A DNA stretch of 64,000 bases from Pogonophryne albipinna (GCA_028583405.1 CM053243.1:24268867-24332866), one strand, 5' to 3'. Positions 21,332-36,002 are shown, counted from the first letter of the stretch. Notes: generated by a model from the sequence alone, not told the origin. Numbers and translations: made by a program.

Positions 21332-24300
21332 AGAGAGTGTGTGTGCGCACACAGGGAGGCAGGTCTTGGCTAAAGTTTATTAACTTTCTCTTAGCCAATG
21401 GGGCTCCTTGTGCGTTTTTCCTGCTGACCAATGGGACAGATTGAGAGGTTGGAGGTGGGTGTTGCTTAGCAACTGCAGGTAGAATCTCAGATCATGTCGG
21501 ACCCATTGTTTTATCTCGCCTCCCTGAGAGACATTACATGCTATGTGTTGTGATTTGTTAGTAAAAAACAAACACCTCTGTGCAAATGCGTCACAAAGTT
21601 GTTAACTCTATTTTTGTGTTGTTAAACAAAGATCACAGTGACTTTAATGATGTTTCGCCCTCAAGTCAGAGCACTTTTAATTGATTTGCATTATGTTACT
21701 AAATGTAGCTATGTTATTTTCATCGCCGAGTCACTGGAGAACATACAAGGCAATGTGGACTTTATTGATTTATTTTCTGCTCCTAATTACAGCTGTAATA
21801 ACCGTTATTGAACCTCATGCCGAGTCAAAGATGGGAGATGATACACACAACACACAAGGCTGCTAAAAAGGATTCTACATGTAGATGAAACCTCAGCATT
21901 TGCCTTTTGAAGCAAAGTATAACATACCTCACATCCAGATACCATCACACCAACAGGCACAAACTCAAAGCACTGTTGCAAATGATACGTCTCTTTATTC
22001 TAATCCTGATTTAAGAATCTTTCAGCGTTTTGCAAAATTCAGTGTTTGAAAAGAGCCTTTATATTTGTGTTTTTGTGTGCATGGCTAAATATGAGCATAT
22101 GATCCTTCTTTCATTGTTTTTGCCTCCCACAAAGCAGCATGTCACAGCTGTGAACTTTTTGGCCCCTGTATACTCACATGACCATCTTAAAGCCGAACAC
22201 CCCTACAGTCTGTCCTCTCCCCATTTACAGTGTCACTCTGCCCATAAACAAAATGTTACTCATGTTGTCAACTTACAGTACTGTGTCTCATGTAAATGTG
22301 AATACAAAAAAAAATGTAGGTTAATGTAGAATTAAAATGAAAAAATACATTATTCCATGCTCCTCCTCTCAAGTTTTTTCGAGGTAATTAAACTATTTTT
22401 GGATACTTCAGGTGAATTTTTTTTAAATCTGAAAAGTTTTTTAATATTCAGTCAAAATACTGCATCGTAAACTGGGCCCTTTAGAGTTGCTTTTGATCAT
22501 CCTCCCTTCCCGTGATGCTTGATGCAAATATTTAAATGGGGTTTATGGAAATTCCTGGCATGCACCCTTGATTTGGCATGTAAAGCAGCGCCAATGAGAT
22601 TGTTGTTTACACCATGCACATTTGTGCCCAGTATGTCCGTCAGTCGGAAGCAAACTATTTGACATATAAGTATAAAATAAAAGTGTCTTTATCTTCAATT
22701 CGAGCACACTTTGGGGAGATATTTCAACTCGAAAGACACTCAGCCATAGTGATTCTGCATAAGGTGAGCCTCGATAACTTAAAACTTTACAGAGATTGGA
22801 ACTTGTGCTGACACGATAAGACATCGGAAAATAAACCGTACATTGTTTGAAAAAATATCTATTTCATACAGAAGTTCGTAAACTTTGAAAAATATAAGGT
22901 AACAACAACCATTCATCTTTCAACAAGATGATATACTGTCTGTATCACATTCAGAAAAAGGAAGATTGTTTTATATTCTCATTCACATATTATCAAACAA
23001 ATTATGCTGCGACCGAATTATATCTGAATACCTGTGCATTCAGTTATGTGTTTGCTTGACATCCCTGCAGTCTGTTTTCAGGAATGTTTTCTGTTATAAT
23101 CTCAATCTGCATTTCACTCAGCAAACACATTCTGTGAGAAACATTGTGGCAGAAAATACCAGGCCGCCTTTATCAATACACAGCTGAGAGTAGACAGGAC
23201 CTTGTGCGGTGGTTAAAGTGGGGGGGATGGGTGAGATTTACAGTTTCCTTTACCAGGTAATGTCTCCTGTTGTGAAACAATGTGACAGAAAATCAGTACA
23301 GCTGTGATGGCTCAGCAGTGTTCTTTGCCCCTCTACATTCTCCTCCAGGAGCTTATCCAAAGCCCACCTCAAATGTACTGTATGTAGCCTGCAGATGACT
23401 CATCCTCCGGAGAATGAGCTGTATGGTGCAGGTAGCCTTGCAAATAAACATTTCACCATTTGCAGAGTCTACTGAAGTACTATGCTGACTTATAGTCTGA
23501 ACCCACAGACTGCAAATACAAAGTCTGACAAACCAATTCTGTTTTTATTCAGTCAGTAAATTCGGTCGGTGTTAAAGATCCTCCTGTGTTAACATGTCCC
23601 TTCTGTGTTACACATGGAATTCCTGTGTCGCTAAAACTCACAGCAATGAGGCATCACTTAGTGCTCCAGAATTTTTAGTCATTTTGTTTATTGAAACTGA
23701 ATATTTGTCATCATTGCAGCAATTGCCATGGAGACAGGGTTAAGTCCCAAACCTACTGGTATTTTACAGTGCATGAGTGTATGCTCATTACCCTTTACCA
23801 CAACTTCCAGGAAACACTGCACACTGAGTGGATCGGTGACTCCCGCTCTTTAACAGGGTTCGGGAATATGCAGACATTTAAATGATATTTGTTTCTCGGC
23901 AGCCTTTCACACCTTTTCCCTCAAACAGCCCGTATATCCTCTCTTCCTTTTGCAGCATCCTGTTGTTATGTTGTCTTTGCTTGTGCTGTTTTATCGAGAA
24001 GTCACTAATGGCAATAATGGGTGCAATATCCATCCAATTACGATGTAGCTGAAGTGATATGTCTAAATTAATTAGATTTTAAATTAGAATGTATTAATCC
24101 CTGGACCTGGAAATGTACCCCAGGGCTGCAAATAGTAGAAATAGTACCTCTGATACCCAGAACGAACACATTAGGGGTAATTGGGTGAGTGAAGGAGTGT
24201 TTTCTAACATTTTTCAGCTTGTGAATTATTCAAACAAAGCTATGGTCGCCTCCGTTATGTATGTTTAGTTGCATTCCTTCCCTGTTAGCAAATCTTTTGA

Positions 24301-25339
24301 CCCCCTCTGGTTTATCTTGTGACCCCTTTGACCCCCAGGTTGTTTAAACTGAAGGCCTACTTTCTGTGAGGCAACAATGTGAAACACAGGGAAACAATGC
24401 TGCCCACTAAGTCAAAATGTAAATCTCTCACTCAGGGCGGTGTGGGCGACTGCCTGCCTGTGCGCTGGGGTGTGGCAAAGTTAATGTGTCGGTGGTGAGG
24501 ACGTCCACCTGCAGGCTGGCTGGACACAGCAAAGATACTTAGGTCCCTTATCCATCCTGACATTTTTTGTATTCTCTAATTGAATAACTTTTTAGATAGT
24601 AATTGAAATAAAGTTCGAGCCACTACACATCCATGTCAAGCCCACATTGTTTAGCCTGATTAGACCTCCTCTCAGGACTGGGTGGGCGTGAACGGGCTTT
24701 GCTTGATCCACATCTGCATCACTTTACAGTAAGGGAACTTCAGCTTAACACCTTTGTTAATCCTATTAGTACATCCAAACAGTTTGGATTACTAATAATT
24801 AGGCACGACAGGTAATGAGCAAAATCTAAATTAGTATTCTCCCACACTGAAACTCCTTAATAATTTATGATTTGGATCAATTTTATATCCCACACGGACA
24901 CATTCGTTTGGTCTAGTGGTCCAGTCATGAAGACAATGTCTAGGTACTGTAGGGGTATGTTAGCACCTTCAGTTTTAATAATTGTATCTGTATTTATTGT
25001 AATGTATGTCACCATGACTAAAGGCTCTAAACAAAACCACACCACTTAGCGTCAGCCATTATTGGACGTGAATCAAATCTTTAGCAAAATCAAACCTAAA
25101 ACACTTCATCATTGCAATTGGAACCAATTGGAAGGCCATCTCCATAGTCCTTAAAATTGTCCCAGTTATGAAAGTTAATCGATCTTTATCTGATGTAAGA
25201 TTTATCAGGTTTCTGCAACACAGTCGTTATCATTAGCGGGATGTTAGCAGTACAATCTTTAATTATTGTTTCGATCCAAAATGCGCTATTTAATATGTTC
25301 ATGTTCATAGGCGTATACTGTTGGCTATTAAAGACTTTA

Positions 25340-25490
25340 GATCACGGAAGTAGCTCCTACCAACGGTGAATTTTAAATTCTGCTTAGGTTCAGGCACAAA
25401 AAAGATTTTGTTAAGTTTAGGGTTTGGTCGGGTTTGAAAACAGTACGAAGTTAAGGTTAGGCAAACTTTTTCGTAGTGGAAGATTAAGGA
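25340..25490. repeat. Degenerate dispersed fish repeat
   Basis: TTAGGTTCAGGCACAAAAAA, TTAAGTTTAGGGTTTGG and GTTAAGGTTAGGCAAAC resemble the degenerate GGTTAGGTTTAGGCA-type repeat scattered in fish genomes. No ends are visible. Confidence 0.45.
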
Positions 25491-27286
25491 CTCATGTCAT
25501 CTGTGTAAGAAAAAGGTTTTAAAAGCTATATTTCTTTTCATTTGCATTTTTGTCTTGAGTGCATTTCTGTGGTTTGGCATCAATACATTTAAAGGGTAAA
25601 TGGTACTTATAGCGCTTTATCAGGTATTTTCGACCCATCAAACTTCTTTTACATACTACATGTCATTCACCCTTTCACACCTCATTCATACAGAGCAGTG
25701 CCAATTGTTAAGTATCTTGCCCAAGGATACATCGACATTGTGATAACCACAGTGTTAAGGTTAAAGTCGTTCCTGATCCTGTCTTTAAAAAGAAAAAGGT
25801 TCTCGTGCTTTAGCCACAGCTGAAGCTGATAGATTTTCTTGGGCTGTTAGGTCTTTGGCACTTTATTACTGTTGGATGTAGTAGTTTATGTACATGTATA
25901 TTTCTTTTAGTGTTAAAACTGTTTTAAAATGCAATCAAAAGGTTTAACTACGGGTGTTAACTGTGTTTTTAGCTGGGGCAACAGCTAGCTTGAAAGCCAG
26001 TAATGTAGCTAGCTGCGCCTTTGGTAGCGTTAATATAACCACTTCTGGTTATGTTGTTTTTCTTTCAACAATCGTGTTCTTGTTTTAGGAGAGAGTAGTT
26101 ACATACAGAGGTAGTTACTTTATTTGAGGCCATTTGTGGGTCGGGCATAAAACTCACGTATCACACATTTTTGATAAGGTCTCGTTCTGTACAAAAGAGA
26201 GATCTCTGTCATGGTAATGTTATATACTTTTTTAAAGTATATAAATATACAATATTATTTTGATTATACTATTCATAGTATTTTATTTATTTATCATTAC
26301 ATGTTATTATTATAGTTATTTTATTTGGCTTCATGTGACTGAAAACACTCTTGAATGTCCTCATGACAGTATTTTATTCATTTTCCTTTACTGTGATAGA
26401 GTTAAAGTTGGATAGAAAACATGAATTGATATGACACTGATGAAAGCTTCACACTTTTGACAGAGCTTCTATTAAGAATTTGATGCCTATGGGTGACTGT
26501 TTTTTAATGAATGACAAATATGTAAAAAGTATATTTCATGATCATCTCAGTTTTCATCCACACCCTTTTGAATGAGATTTTACCGTGGATATTATAGTAG
26601 TGTTACTGTATGTGGACTGGCATCTGAAGATAGAGCGCCTACCATAGCCTTTCATTTTAAAAATCTACAAAAAAATGCTCGTGCTTTGTAAAAAGAAAAG
26701 TTCCATATCAATCTGGCCTTCAAAGAGTGTGTGAACTTTAAGAAATCAGGCAGTATGTGCATCCAACCACACATTTTATATCTCCTCCCACCTTTTGTGT
26801 GTTCCTCCCGAAACTGAGTGTGGGAGGGAGGCTGACACATAGAGGGCTTCTCTGTCAGATGACAGGAAGCTGCACTTCCAGACCAAAGCAGCTGTTTGAT
26901 AAATAACATGCGTGGCTCCGGGTGCACAATACATCTCAGAGACTCAAAATGTGGCCCTCAGTCTTTGTCTCTTTGACACACTAACTGTACACAGCCACAC
27001 AAAACATTCATGCGTACTGTACACACAAACTAGATCTCTCTTTCTCACACTTTTTCTCTCTCTCACCATGATTAAAAAACAATATCCATCTTATAACTGC
27101 AAGTTATCCAGACACCCACACTCATTTGCAGTGAAAGGCAAATGACCCTGCTGATGAGTCACTGCATTCACTCAGAGACTTGCTCAATTCAACACGATGA
27201 AATCTCTTAAGGCAGAGTGAAGCAGTGGTTCTCACCATTGTGCCTCTGAGTGAGCTCAGGTGTGCCATGACGTTTGTCTCAAATGT

Positions 27287-27304
27287 AAAAAAAAAAAAAA
27301 AAAA
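27287..27304. repeat. Poly(A) tract
   Basis: About 18 consecutive A. There is no processed-pseudogene or LINE body upstream that I can recognise. Confidence 0.9.
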
Positions 27305-27647
27305 CTGAATCAGTCAAGTAAAAATAGCTCAAAGCGTCATTAAAATCGTGTGAAATTATTTCCCATCCACACATTGTAATTAAAAATGGCTCCCTTCCCC
27401 TGTGAGCAAACTGCGCTTTATAAAACATTTCCAGCCAATCAATAATTATGTGTTCCCTCAGAAGTTAGTTTATTAGGTAAACTTTGGTCATAGGGAACAT
27501 AATCAAGACTGGCACAGTAAATGTGCTCTGTAGGGTTGCTGCTGCGATAATTATTATGGTGAAATGGCAGCTGTATTTTATTCATCAATCACTTAATTGC
27601 ATTTACAACAAAACAAAAACGCTCTGCTGCATTTATTCTGTTAGTCA

Positions 27648-27877
27648 GGGGGCGGTGGTGGCGAAGTCGATAGGGACTTGGTTTGGCAACTGGAAGGTCA
27701 CCAGTTCAAGTCCCAGCAAGACCAATTGCTACCAAGGTGTCCTTGAGCAAGGCACCGTTCCCCACACTGCTCCCCGGGCGCCGTTCAAAATGGCAGCACA
27801 CTGCTCCTAACACTAGGATGGGTCAAATGCAGAGAAACAATTTCCCCACGAGGGATTAATAAAAGTCCATCTTAATC
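27648..27877 (+). mobile_element. tRNA-derived SINE, about 230 bp
   Basis: The head GGGGGCGGTGGTGGCGAAG matches a tRNA-like A-box region, and CAGTTCAAGTCCC at about 27703-27715 is a good RNA polymerase III B box (compare GGTTCGANTCC). The body has CTTGAGCAAGGCACC, CTGCTCCCCGGGCGC and CTAGGATGGGTCAAATGCAG, blocks shared by abundant teleost tRNA-SINEs as I remember them. The tail ends in ATAAAAGTCCATCTTAATC. A 7-base direct repeat TTAGTCA (27641-27647, 27878-27884) is the likely target-site duplication. It is full-length with scattered substitutions. The tRNA-like part should not be called a tRNA gene. Confidence 0.9.
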
Positions 27878-27884
27878 TTAGTCA

Positions 27885-30800
27885 ACCAGGAGTCCTCAGT
27901 CACTAATGCAAATGTAATATTAATCAGATTTAAAAATCACACATTCTCTCAGTGAACATCTGAAATGATTTCACTTAAGAGTGAAGTAATAGAAAAGTCT
28001 GAAATAGCAAACACCCCTGAATTCATATTTTGATACCTTCAATGGGTTCCACACCACACCACAGGTTGGGAACTAATGCAGATATATTAAAACAAGTTTT
28101 GGTAGATATGTAAATTGTGTTTTATTCATTTCAATTAATAGATATGAACTTTTTGGGCAAACAAACTGAAATAAATCCTCATCATTAAGACAAAAATATT
28201 ATAATTACAGCTAAAACAGTTAGTTTGTTGATAAGTTGATTGACAGAAAACTTACTGGAACAATTACTGTTGAATATTTGTCTAAATGACCAGAATTGGT
28301 AGATCTGACAAAATTAGAAACCTGAACAAAATAACTTGCACAATATAAAACTATATGTAAATATAAATGAATCAAAAGATGAATTGATAATGAAAGTACT
28401 GTAAGTTACAGACCTGAACAACATAGATAAATAATGTTGTTGAATTTTTCCAAGATTTCACACAGGAAACCATCATCTTGATACGTTCAGTGTTTCAGAT
28501 TTGATTGGTTATCGGAGTTATTTGTGATTCAGGTGTCTTTGTGTTTGTGTAAATGTGAGTCATGTCAGAGAGTGTGCAGGCGGTAGGATGACTTTCTTCT
28601 TGTTTTTTTCTTGGCATGGAAAAATTCACAGGAATGTAAAAGATGCAGGCAACAGATGTTCAAAACAAACGGACCAAGTTTTTTCTGAGGTAACAGTAAA
28701 CCGTTTCCAGTCTGTCTGACCACAGTTTGTACAAGACTCTTTGCTTCAAAAACCTGAATGAACCTGAGACTCATTTTTGGGCATTAGGCCTGAGGGCTGC
28801 AAGTGTTATCTGGCTGCATCAAGTTTACTTTGTTTAAGAAAAGAAAGAATAGTGGAGTGGGGGAGGGAGTGTAACGGGAGTCTTTAACAGAGAGTAAAAG
28901 GGACTGAAAGGATTTTGATCCAGTGATATTATATATCTGTCCTGGTCAGGGCAGACAAAAGCACACAGCAAACCACCAGAGAGAGAGCAAAGCATGTCAT
29001 CTGAATAGTATGTCTTCTTTGCAGTGTTGTACATCCAAAGCCTTTGTGTGCCTGAATTTGGCTGCTAGAAGGCACAAAGGAGGCAGTTTGTTCGCCCCTG
29101 ACAAGTGTGCTTTTATTTGCGGCGGCCCTTTGATGTATAGAGAAACTTTGGCTGGGATATCTCTTGCAGACAAATGCACGAGAAATCCCACTCCTTTGTA
29201 TTATCCTTAACAATCCCCTCACCATTCACTGCAAAGCTTTTATTCCCTTTAAGACCTTTATTTTAAACTTTGTGCCTACTGTCTGTCTGTCAACTGTAAT
29301 GGGGAATCTTGTTTGACTTTATTTTTCAGAGGGGGGGGTTGAAGGGAAGTTGGGGGCATGCAGTTCAGATATCAAACAACATCACCTGGCCATGTGACAT
29401 TGTTTATCGAGAAAGGTTTGGTGTTTACAGCATCAACTACATTCAAAGTAAAACCCTGACAAACATAAGCAGAACACGGACATGGGCAGCAAAAGCAGAG
29501 TAAATGATGGTTCAGCACAGAAGAAACAAAGAATTGCAATAAAAGACAGAAATGAAACAGGAGAGCAAGAGCACTTAAGAAAGTCTGCAACATGGCAGTT
29601 TTGCAACAAACAGGTGAAGTATGGATAGACCTTAGCTAAATGATGAAGGCAAAAAGTGCCGACAGAAAGCTGTGTTCTAAGTCTCTAGAAGGGGACCTGT
29701 TGTTAAATTCTCTGATGTGGTCTCTTACATTACATACAGCATTCATTGGCTGCTTTAATTGAAACATTCCAATTGAAGGCAGATTTTCTCATTTGTAAAA
29801 TACCATTTCATCTTGTCCATCTCTTTCATTTTGCGATGCAGTTAAAGGAAAGGTTAAAACTTTGGTGAATAATGCCTATTTGCTTTATTGCCAATTGTGT
29901 TGAAATCAACTCTCATCCAAACCATGTGGATAATTGAAACTAGGTGTTTCATTGGTAATTAAGTGCCCGGGCTATTTACTGGCATTATCACTACCTCAAA
30001 TCATTTGTATCACAATGTGAAGGTTCAACTACCACATCAGTTTGTTAGGATCAACCAATAACCACTTGATCTGAAGAATGCCTTAAATTATCTCTTATAC
30101 CAAACAGGGGGTAACTCCACTGGTTGCAAAAAGAAAGTGTGATGTATAGAAGTCTATGAGAAAGTGATCCTACTGTTCACTTTATTTATTATCTGAGTAA
30201 TCATTTTCACAATGTTAACGGTTTCAATATCTAGTTTCAAGTCTTCTTCATTAGAGTGGATTTTGTTCATTAAGGTTAATCATTTAGAAGATAAAGTAGG
30301 GTATGTTTGAGGGCGGGGCTACCCTGTGACTGACAGGTTGTAACCATGGCATTGTTTTCGATGTACAACTTTAATTGCGTTTATTAGCATTCGATAACAC
30401 TTTGCTTTCTTGTGTATTTTCTGGTTGAAACGACAATTGGCAACGTCCAAAGCTGAGGCTTCTAAACCGTAGTTCACAAACCGATCCGTGATGCTATCGT
30501 GACTATGTTCTCTTATTCTATGAAAAGGATCGAATTTGCACTAGTTTCTATCACCGTTCATTTGAGGAAGACTCATTTTAAGGCTGGCATAAGATGGATC
30601 AAACTAGAGCCAGAAAAATACTTCATTATTCAGATGTCAGACTTTTTTTTTTTTAAATACAAATAACATCATTTCAGGATACATTTTCTCATTACCTCAA
30701 ACACATAATTGGCATTTCTGTTCTCTTTATGAATGAGTGGCTATTATATAGACAGCAGACTCACTTGTTGTGGTGACATCAAGATGTTTATTTTGTTGTA

Positions 30801-33800
30801 ATTGAAATCTATTTCAAGTATGTCAGTCCATCAGGCCTCTTTCTTTTAAAATGTTACTACTATCCATTATTCAGTTTGAATTTTCCAAAATGATTTGCAT
30901 GAGGTCTACTCTATCTGCCAATGAAGATCATTTGATATGATGGAAAACTTCTTCCTAGCTACTGAATTGACCTTGTGTGGAGATTGTTGCTTTAAATGCT
31001 GATTTCACAATCGAGAATGAACTTTGAAATTTTAGTAGGTGTTACATTAGGATTTTCCACTTTGTTTGAGAGTATCCCCAAACATACACTTTATTAAAAC
31101 CAGGCACTCCACCGTACAAGGGAAAGTTCACACAGTAACACCTTGAAATGGCCCAGCACACAGACCGTGTAACACTGTTACTGAGCAGTTGGGACTTCAG
31201 TGACTCTGTGCAGATGCCCTTTGACAGTTTCTGTTGAGGCAGAGCACAGTGTTACTTCCCTTCGCAGCTTTCCTCACTCAGTCCGGGTATTTTAACCGAC
31301 AGCCTCCAAGTCACGATCCTCCACCTCCTCTGCAAGCTTCAGCTACTGTCTTTTACATCAGATGAGCAGTACAAGAGCTAAAACTCTTGACCCGTCCATT
31401 CCTGGGCGCCCACAAGTGCTTAAGCAGATAAAGATTATATTCATCACAAAGGCTTTTTAGTATGGGGGTCAGAAAATAGGGCTTTTACATAAAGACATTG
31501 AAAAAACTGTTTTGTTTTGAAGCCTGAGTAATGCTGATATGCAGGGTTGCTGACCTTATCTGACTGTATATTTTTAAGTTGGCTTCCAGTGGATTTTACA
31601 AAAAGATATATACAGTGGTATTGGTTGTTCTGAAAACGTTTACACTGAAGGTAAAAACGCTTAAGTCGTAATCATGTAATCAGGTTGCCATTTTTAGTGT
31701 CCTTGTGTTTGAGTAATTAAGACACTATGCAGGTATATTTCAGCTTAATGATACAAATGTCCCACTTAAGAATGAAACAAACATTTGTATTTAATGTCTT
31801 CAATGGTTTTTTTGTATTTCCTGATACTATAAATCATTTGAATCCCAATTGCCATCAGTTAGCTTTCATTTCCTGGAACACTACATTTAAATAGTAAAGC
31901 TTGCATTGTGATTTTCCACCCTGCTCAAACATAATGTAATACTAAACTTACCAAGAAAAAAATCTAAAATGTCCTTTTGGTTTTTCATCTGGTTCTTCAA
32001 TGATGTCACTATGCAAATTGGTTAGCCTAAATTTTCACCCCACAGTCAAACATGTCTGTCTCAGTTTGTATGCGTTAAAAAGGATTTAGATTAGATTTAA
32101 ATGGCAACCAAATCCTGACAATTGGTTGCCAATTTCTCAAAATGCCAATGGCAACCTGGCTTCTTTTACTGTCCAGCCCGCAGTGACTAACTTTTATGAC
32201 AAACTAAGGAAGCCTGTGTCAACAACCATGTGCTGCTTCAGTCCCCATCACTGGTGGCAGATAAAATCCCACAAAGCGAATATCAGAAATCATAATTTAC
32301 CACATACCATCAGTATGCATCCCGTTGTTGCTGTGGAATCACTTGTGTAATCTGCAAGCTATTAAAATAACCACACTTTTGGTATTTTGCTACTGTGGTA
32401 AGTCTTTTCATTAATGTTTTGTTACATTAAGGTATGTCTGACTTTTTGAAGGCACTGTGGCAAGAAAATAGGGTCAATAATGAAGTCACCAAATAAATCT
32501 GAACAATCACACTCCCAAATGCAGAAAGACTTAAATATTATTGTTTCTCATTTCCTCGTAGAGTTCAGCAGAAAGCTGGGAAGGAGTGACAATCATGAAA
32601 TGTGAACTTCTCTGTCGACGTGTGTTACATACATGTATATGTGCTGCGTTGAAGGTCAGTGCCTCATAGATACTTCTTCTTTGCAATATTTGGCTGATCA
32701 TAAAGGGGCTACCATTTGCAGAGTTGCCGTGCATGCAAAATTTCAGGTCACTACCACTGGGATCCAATAATGCCTTTGGCTAAGCAACAAGATGCAAATA
32801 CATCTATTCAAATTCGCACCACTCCATATACATCCGCGCTTACACAAACACTTGCACACAATCTCATCTCAGTGCACCATGCTGCAGGGTTAAAGTGCAG
32901 GGGCGATACTTGGTCTGTCAAAGGATTTGATTACATATGTTGTTGTTTATTTTGTTGTCCAATAAATGTAAATTGAAATACAAAAATGTGTGTTTACCTT
33001 CCCTGTTGCGTAGTTTGGCAGCCTCTCAGTCCAGTGTCAGTCCCAGATTACTGTCTCACCCAGGCCTTCATAAAGCTAATGGCAGACAGGCAGCATCCTC
33101 CTCTGCAGGCTGTCGAGCAGACAGAGGTTAGTCAGAGTTAAGAGATCAATGCATTATATGTCCCGCCCAGAGCTCCAGATTTCTCCCCTAAGGCACTAAA
33201 GACAGAGTTTACATAGTCACCTGGTGTTTAACTGGTAAAATATAGTTGAGATAAGAAGGATGGTACTGTGCGCAGTAAAGACAGATAAACCCTCAATATC
33301 ACACCAGCACATCCAGTCCAATTTCAGCCTGCCAAGCCACTGGGGCATCCCAAATATCATCCATCCCGTCACTGTCCATCACACTATACATAGAAACGGG
33401 GAAATTAGCACAAATGCAGCACTCGCCATCAGTGTGAAGTATGGTGGCAGTAGGGGGATTATTTACGGGCAGCATTACTTTCTGAAGACCTGAGCTCTGA
33501 GTCACCAACCGAGCCTGATAATTAATTCCTCACTCCACAGAAATATTATGAAGCTCCATGACAGAATGACAGATGCACATTGTCAACAGGGTGACTGGAT
33601 TAAGCTATTATTACTGGTTAATTATGTGACAATTATGTTTTTATGTAAATGAATGAAGACTTTAGATAGCAGTTTATTTGTTTTTGTACCAGCTACACTG
33701 TGTTTGACTATGAAAGGGTGAACACAGGAGACATGAGGTACAATAGTTTGATGTACTGGTGTGTAAACAGTATTTGTTGTTTTTGTCTGCTCTTTGTTTG

Positions 33801-35570
33801 TCCCAGTGCTCAACTTCCTGTAGATACAAGAGGTGGGGGGGAGATACACTGGGATCTGACAGTAAGAGATAACCTGCCATCAGCGGCCTTCTATTTTTAA
33901 CTGCAGGTACTAGTAACGCATGACGTGGGGCTCTTGTTATCAATATTTATGGAACAAAGATTAAGACAGAGTAATGATACACATAGCCACGGACTGGATC
34001 CATCCTCGCCTAATAGTTGTCATTACGGCGATGGGGAAGGAAAGTGCTGATAGACTAAAAAATGTGAGGCTAGCACTTTACAATTTAGTAATGATTCTAG
34101 AGACCAGACACGGCCCAAATGTAATTAGCAGATGTAAACAGGAAAGTATGATGATTGCTGTGTTAAAATGGCTTTAACAATGTTTTTTTGTAGTATTTAA
34201 GCAGGTGGAGCTGGGATTCATTTGCAGGCTTTCATAGACAGATTGTTGGATTAAATCACTTGAGATCACACCTTAAAGGCGGATTGCTGCTTTGGAAGTA
34301 AATTCATTTTCACAATACACAGAGTAATAACAACTGTTGGTAATGAGCCAACCACTAAAGAGCAAATATTCCTGCCATTATTCGTCCATCATACATCTTC
34401 CCTCGCTCTGTTTACAGTACCTAATGAATATCAATATCTATACCAATCTCAGTTTTTCTTTACAGACCACGGAGATCCATAATGCTGTATATTCATTTCC
34501 AAATGTATCCCACGGTGAAGCCCTTTGGCAACACATTTTAATAACACTCCATGTGCCAAAATATATTACACTCCAACACTTTAAAGTTCCAAGAGTAAGC
34601 TCAAAAGAGGTGAAGTATCTTGGCAGAGCATAGAGCAAAATGCCACGCAGTCATATGCAACCCAGGGGATGAAGTGATTGATCTGTGACCTCGGTCTCCG
34701 CCATAAGATATTGTGGTGAAGAGTGCGGGGGAGGGCATGGATAGTGAAAAAGGGACAAGCATGAGTCAGTAACAGAGTCTGCGAAAAGCTGTGGGAGCAG
34801 AGTAAGTGTTAACAACATCACAAGTAGGAGCAAGTCAAGTTACCACGTCAGGAGGCACAAAGAACTGGGAGTAGGATGATGGTAGGAGTCCAAAAGGTGA
34901 TGGGACACATACATCCTGATCGTTTAATCATGTGAAGACAATGAAGGGAATTGTTCATCCACAGCAGGCTGTCCACGGCAAGCTGATATGTGTTACCTCT
35001 CTCTTTACTTCACTCCCTTTTATTAGTAGCCTGTAATGAGTAGCCATGTGTGAAGGAGTGAGTTCAAGGATAATAAGCGTGAATCTCAAGTCCAGCACTT
35101 GTTGCCTGTATATGGTACATTAAAATGTACATTGGCAAATAATATATTAATCTAATTGTGTCTGATTATGCCATCTTGTGTCTTTAAGACAGAAATGTAT
35201 TGACACAAACCGCAAAGAAAATAACTTTTTTTCTTTTGGCCACTACCTCTACAAGCAAGATGACATAGTACATGCGTAGTCAGACCAAATTAGAATCAAC
35301 CCTGTTTGCCAAGAAAAGTATTTTCAATGTGTCAGAAGTTTTGTGGTACCATATTGACAAGTGACACTGAAAACAGAAAAAAAATTGCATTTTTCTTTTC
35401 CTCTAGAGTCATTAAGTCGCATATAAAACGATCAATCAGTGCATTTTTCAGCACATGAGGAAAACAGGATAGTGTCTCCCTCTTTAACCACCTGTGTGCC
35501 AGAGCAGCAGGTCTGAAAGGCTTCAAGTTACCTTAATCACTTTGTTGAACACCTTCTTTGTTTTGTCTAG
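27885..35570. other. kif18a-bdnf intergenic region, second half
   Basis: A gene-free stretch by my reading: no splice-supported exon, no RNA gene and no transposon ends. Short open frames on both strands (up to 98 aa) lack family motifs. It lies upstream of bdnf, where distal enhancers would be expected from other vertebrates, but I cannot point to one with confidence. Confidence 0.45.
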
Positions 35571-35588
35571 TGAGAGAAGTCCAAGGAT

Positions 35589-36002
35589 GTGTCAGTTTTG
35601 TGCTATTATCTGCTTTCAGACGCACGCCTACAGGTTCCAATAACACGCATCCCATGCGGCGTGATTTCCATAAACTATGACAAAAAAGTAATTTTTACCG
35701 CAATAATGACACGTTTCTTACAAACACTAGAGAAAGTTTGTGATGCTGGAAGAGAGTCAAACAAATATCACCTATTACTCATGTTACTTAGTACATTTGG
35801 GGCTTCACTTGCAAGCACAGCGCTTCGTCACTGCATAACAATCAGATGGCTGAGTGTTGGCAGTGCAACTGATGGAATTTTACTGAAAACAGATTTCGTC
35901 TTTGAACTTCCAGTTATTCCTGATCGAAAAGTATCATCCCTGGCTTTTAACGCTCTGGTCGCTTCTCTCAGCTTAATCACGCTTCCGGAGGACGTGGATT
36001 AA
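35589..36002 (+). other. Unassigned 137-codon open stretch upstream of bdnf exon I
   Basis: An uninterrupted frame starting at a GTG (not ATG) and ending TAA 36000-36002. It contains ALRHCITIRWLSVGSA, in which R-W-L-S recalls a block of hAT-type transposases such as ZNF862-like proteins. The rest is not recognisable. The preceding TTTTGTCTAG (35561-35570) looks like a splice acceptor, but the codon right after it in this frame is TGA. It is either a transposase relic or chance. Confidence 0.2.

Larger units (their letters stand above)
20081..27647. other. kif18a-bdnf intergenic region, first half
   Basis: I see no exon with splice support. It contains a (GT)n(GA)n tract at 21277-21327, a degenerate GGTTAGG-type fish repeat at about 25340-25490, and clustered GCTAGC/GTTAGC motifs around 25985-26035. 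AT-rich blocks with homeobox-type TAAT cores occur, for example near 24060-24100. These could be enhancers, but that cannot be judged without alignment. Confidence 0.5.

Noticed and set aside
27655..27730. Possible tRNA gene
   Set aside because: It is the tRNA-like head of a SINE: A box is degenerate and the body and tail are typical SINE blocks.
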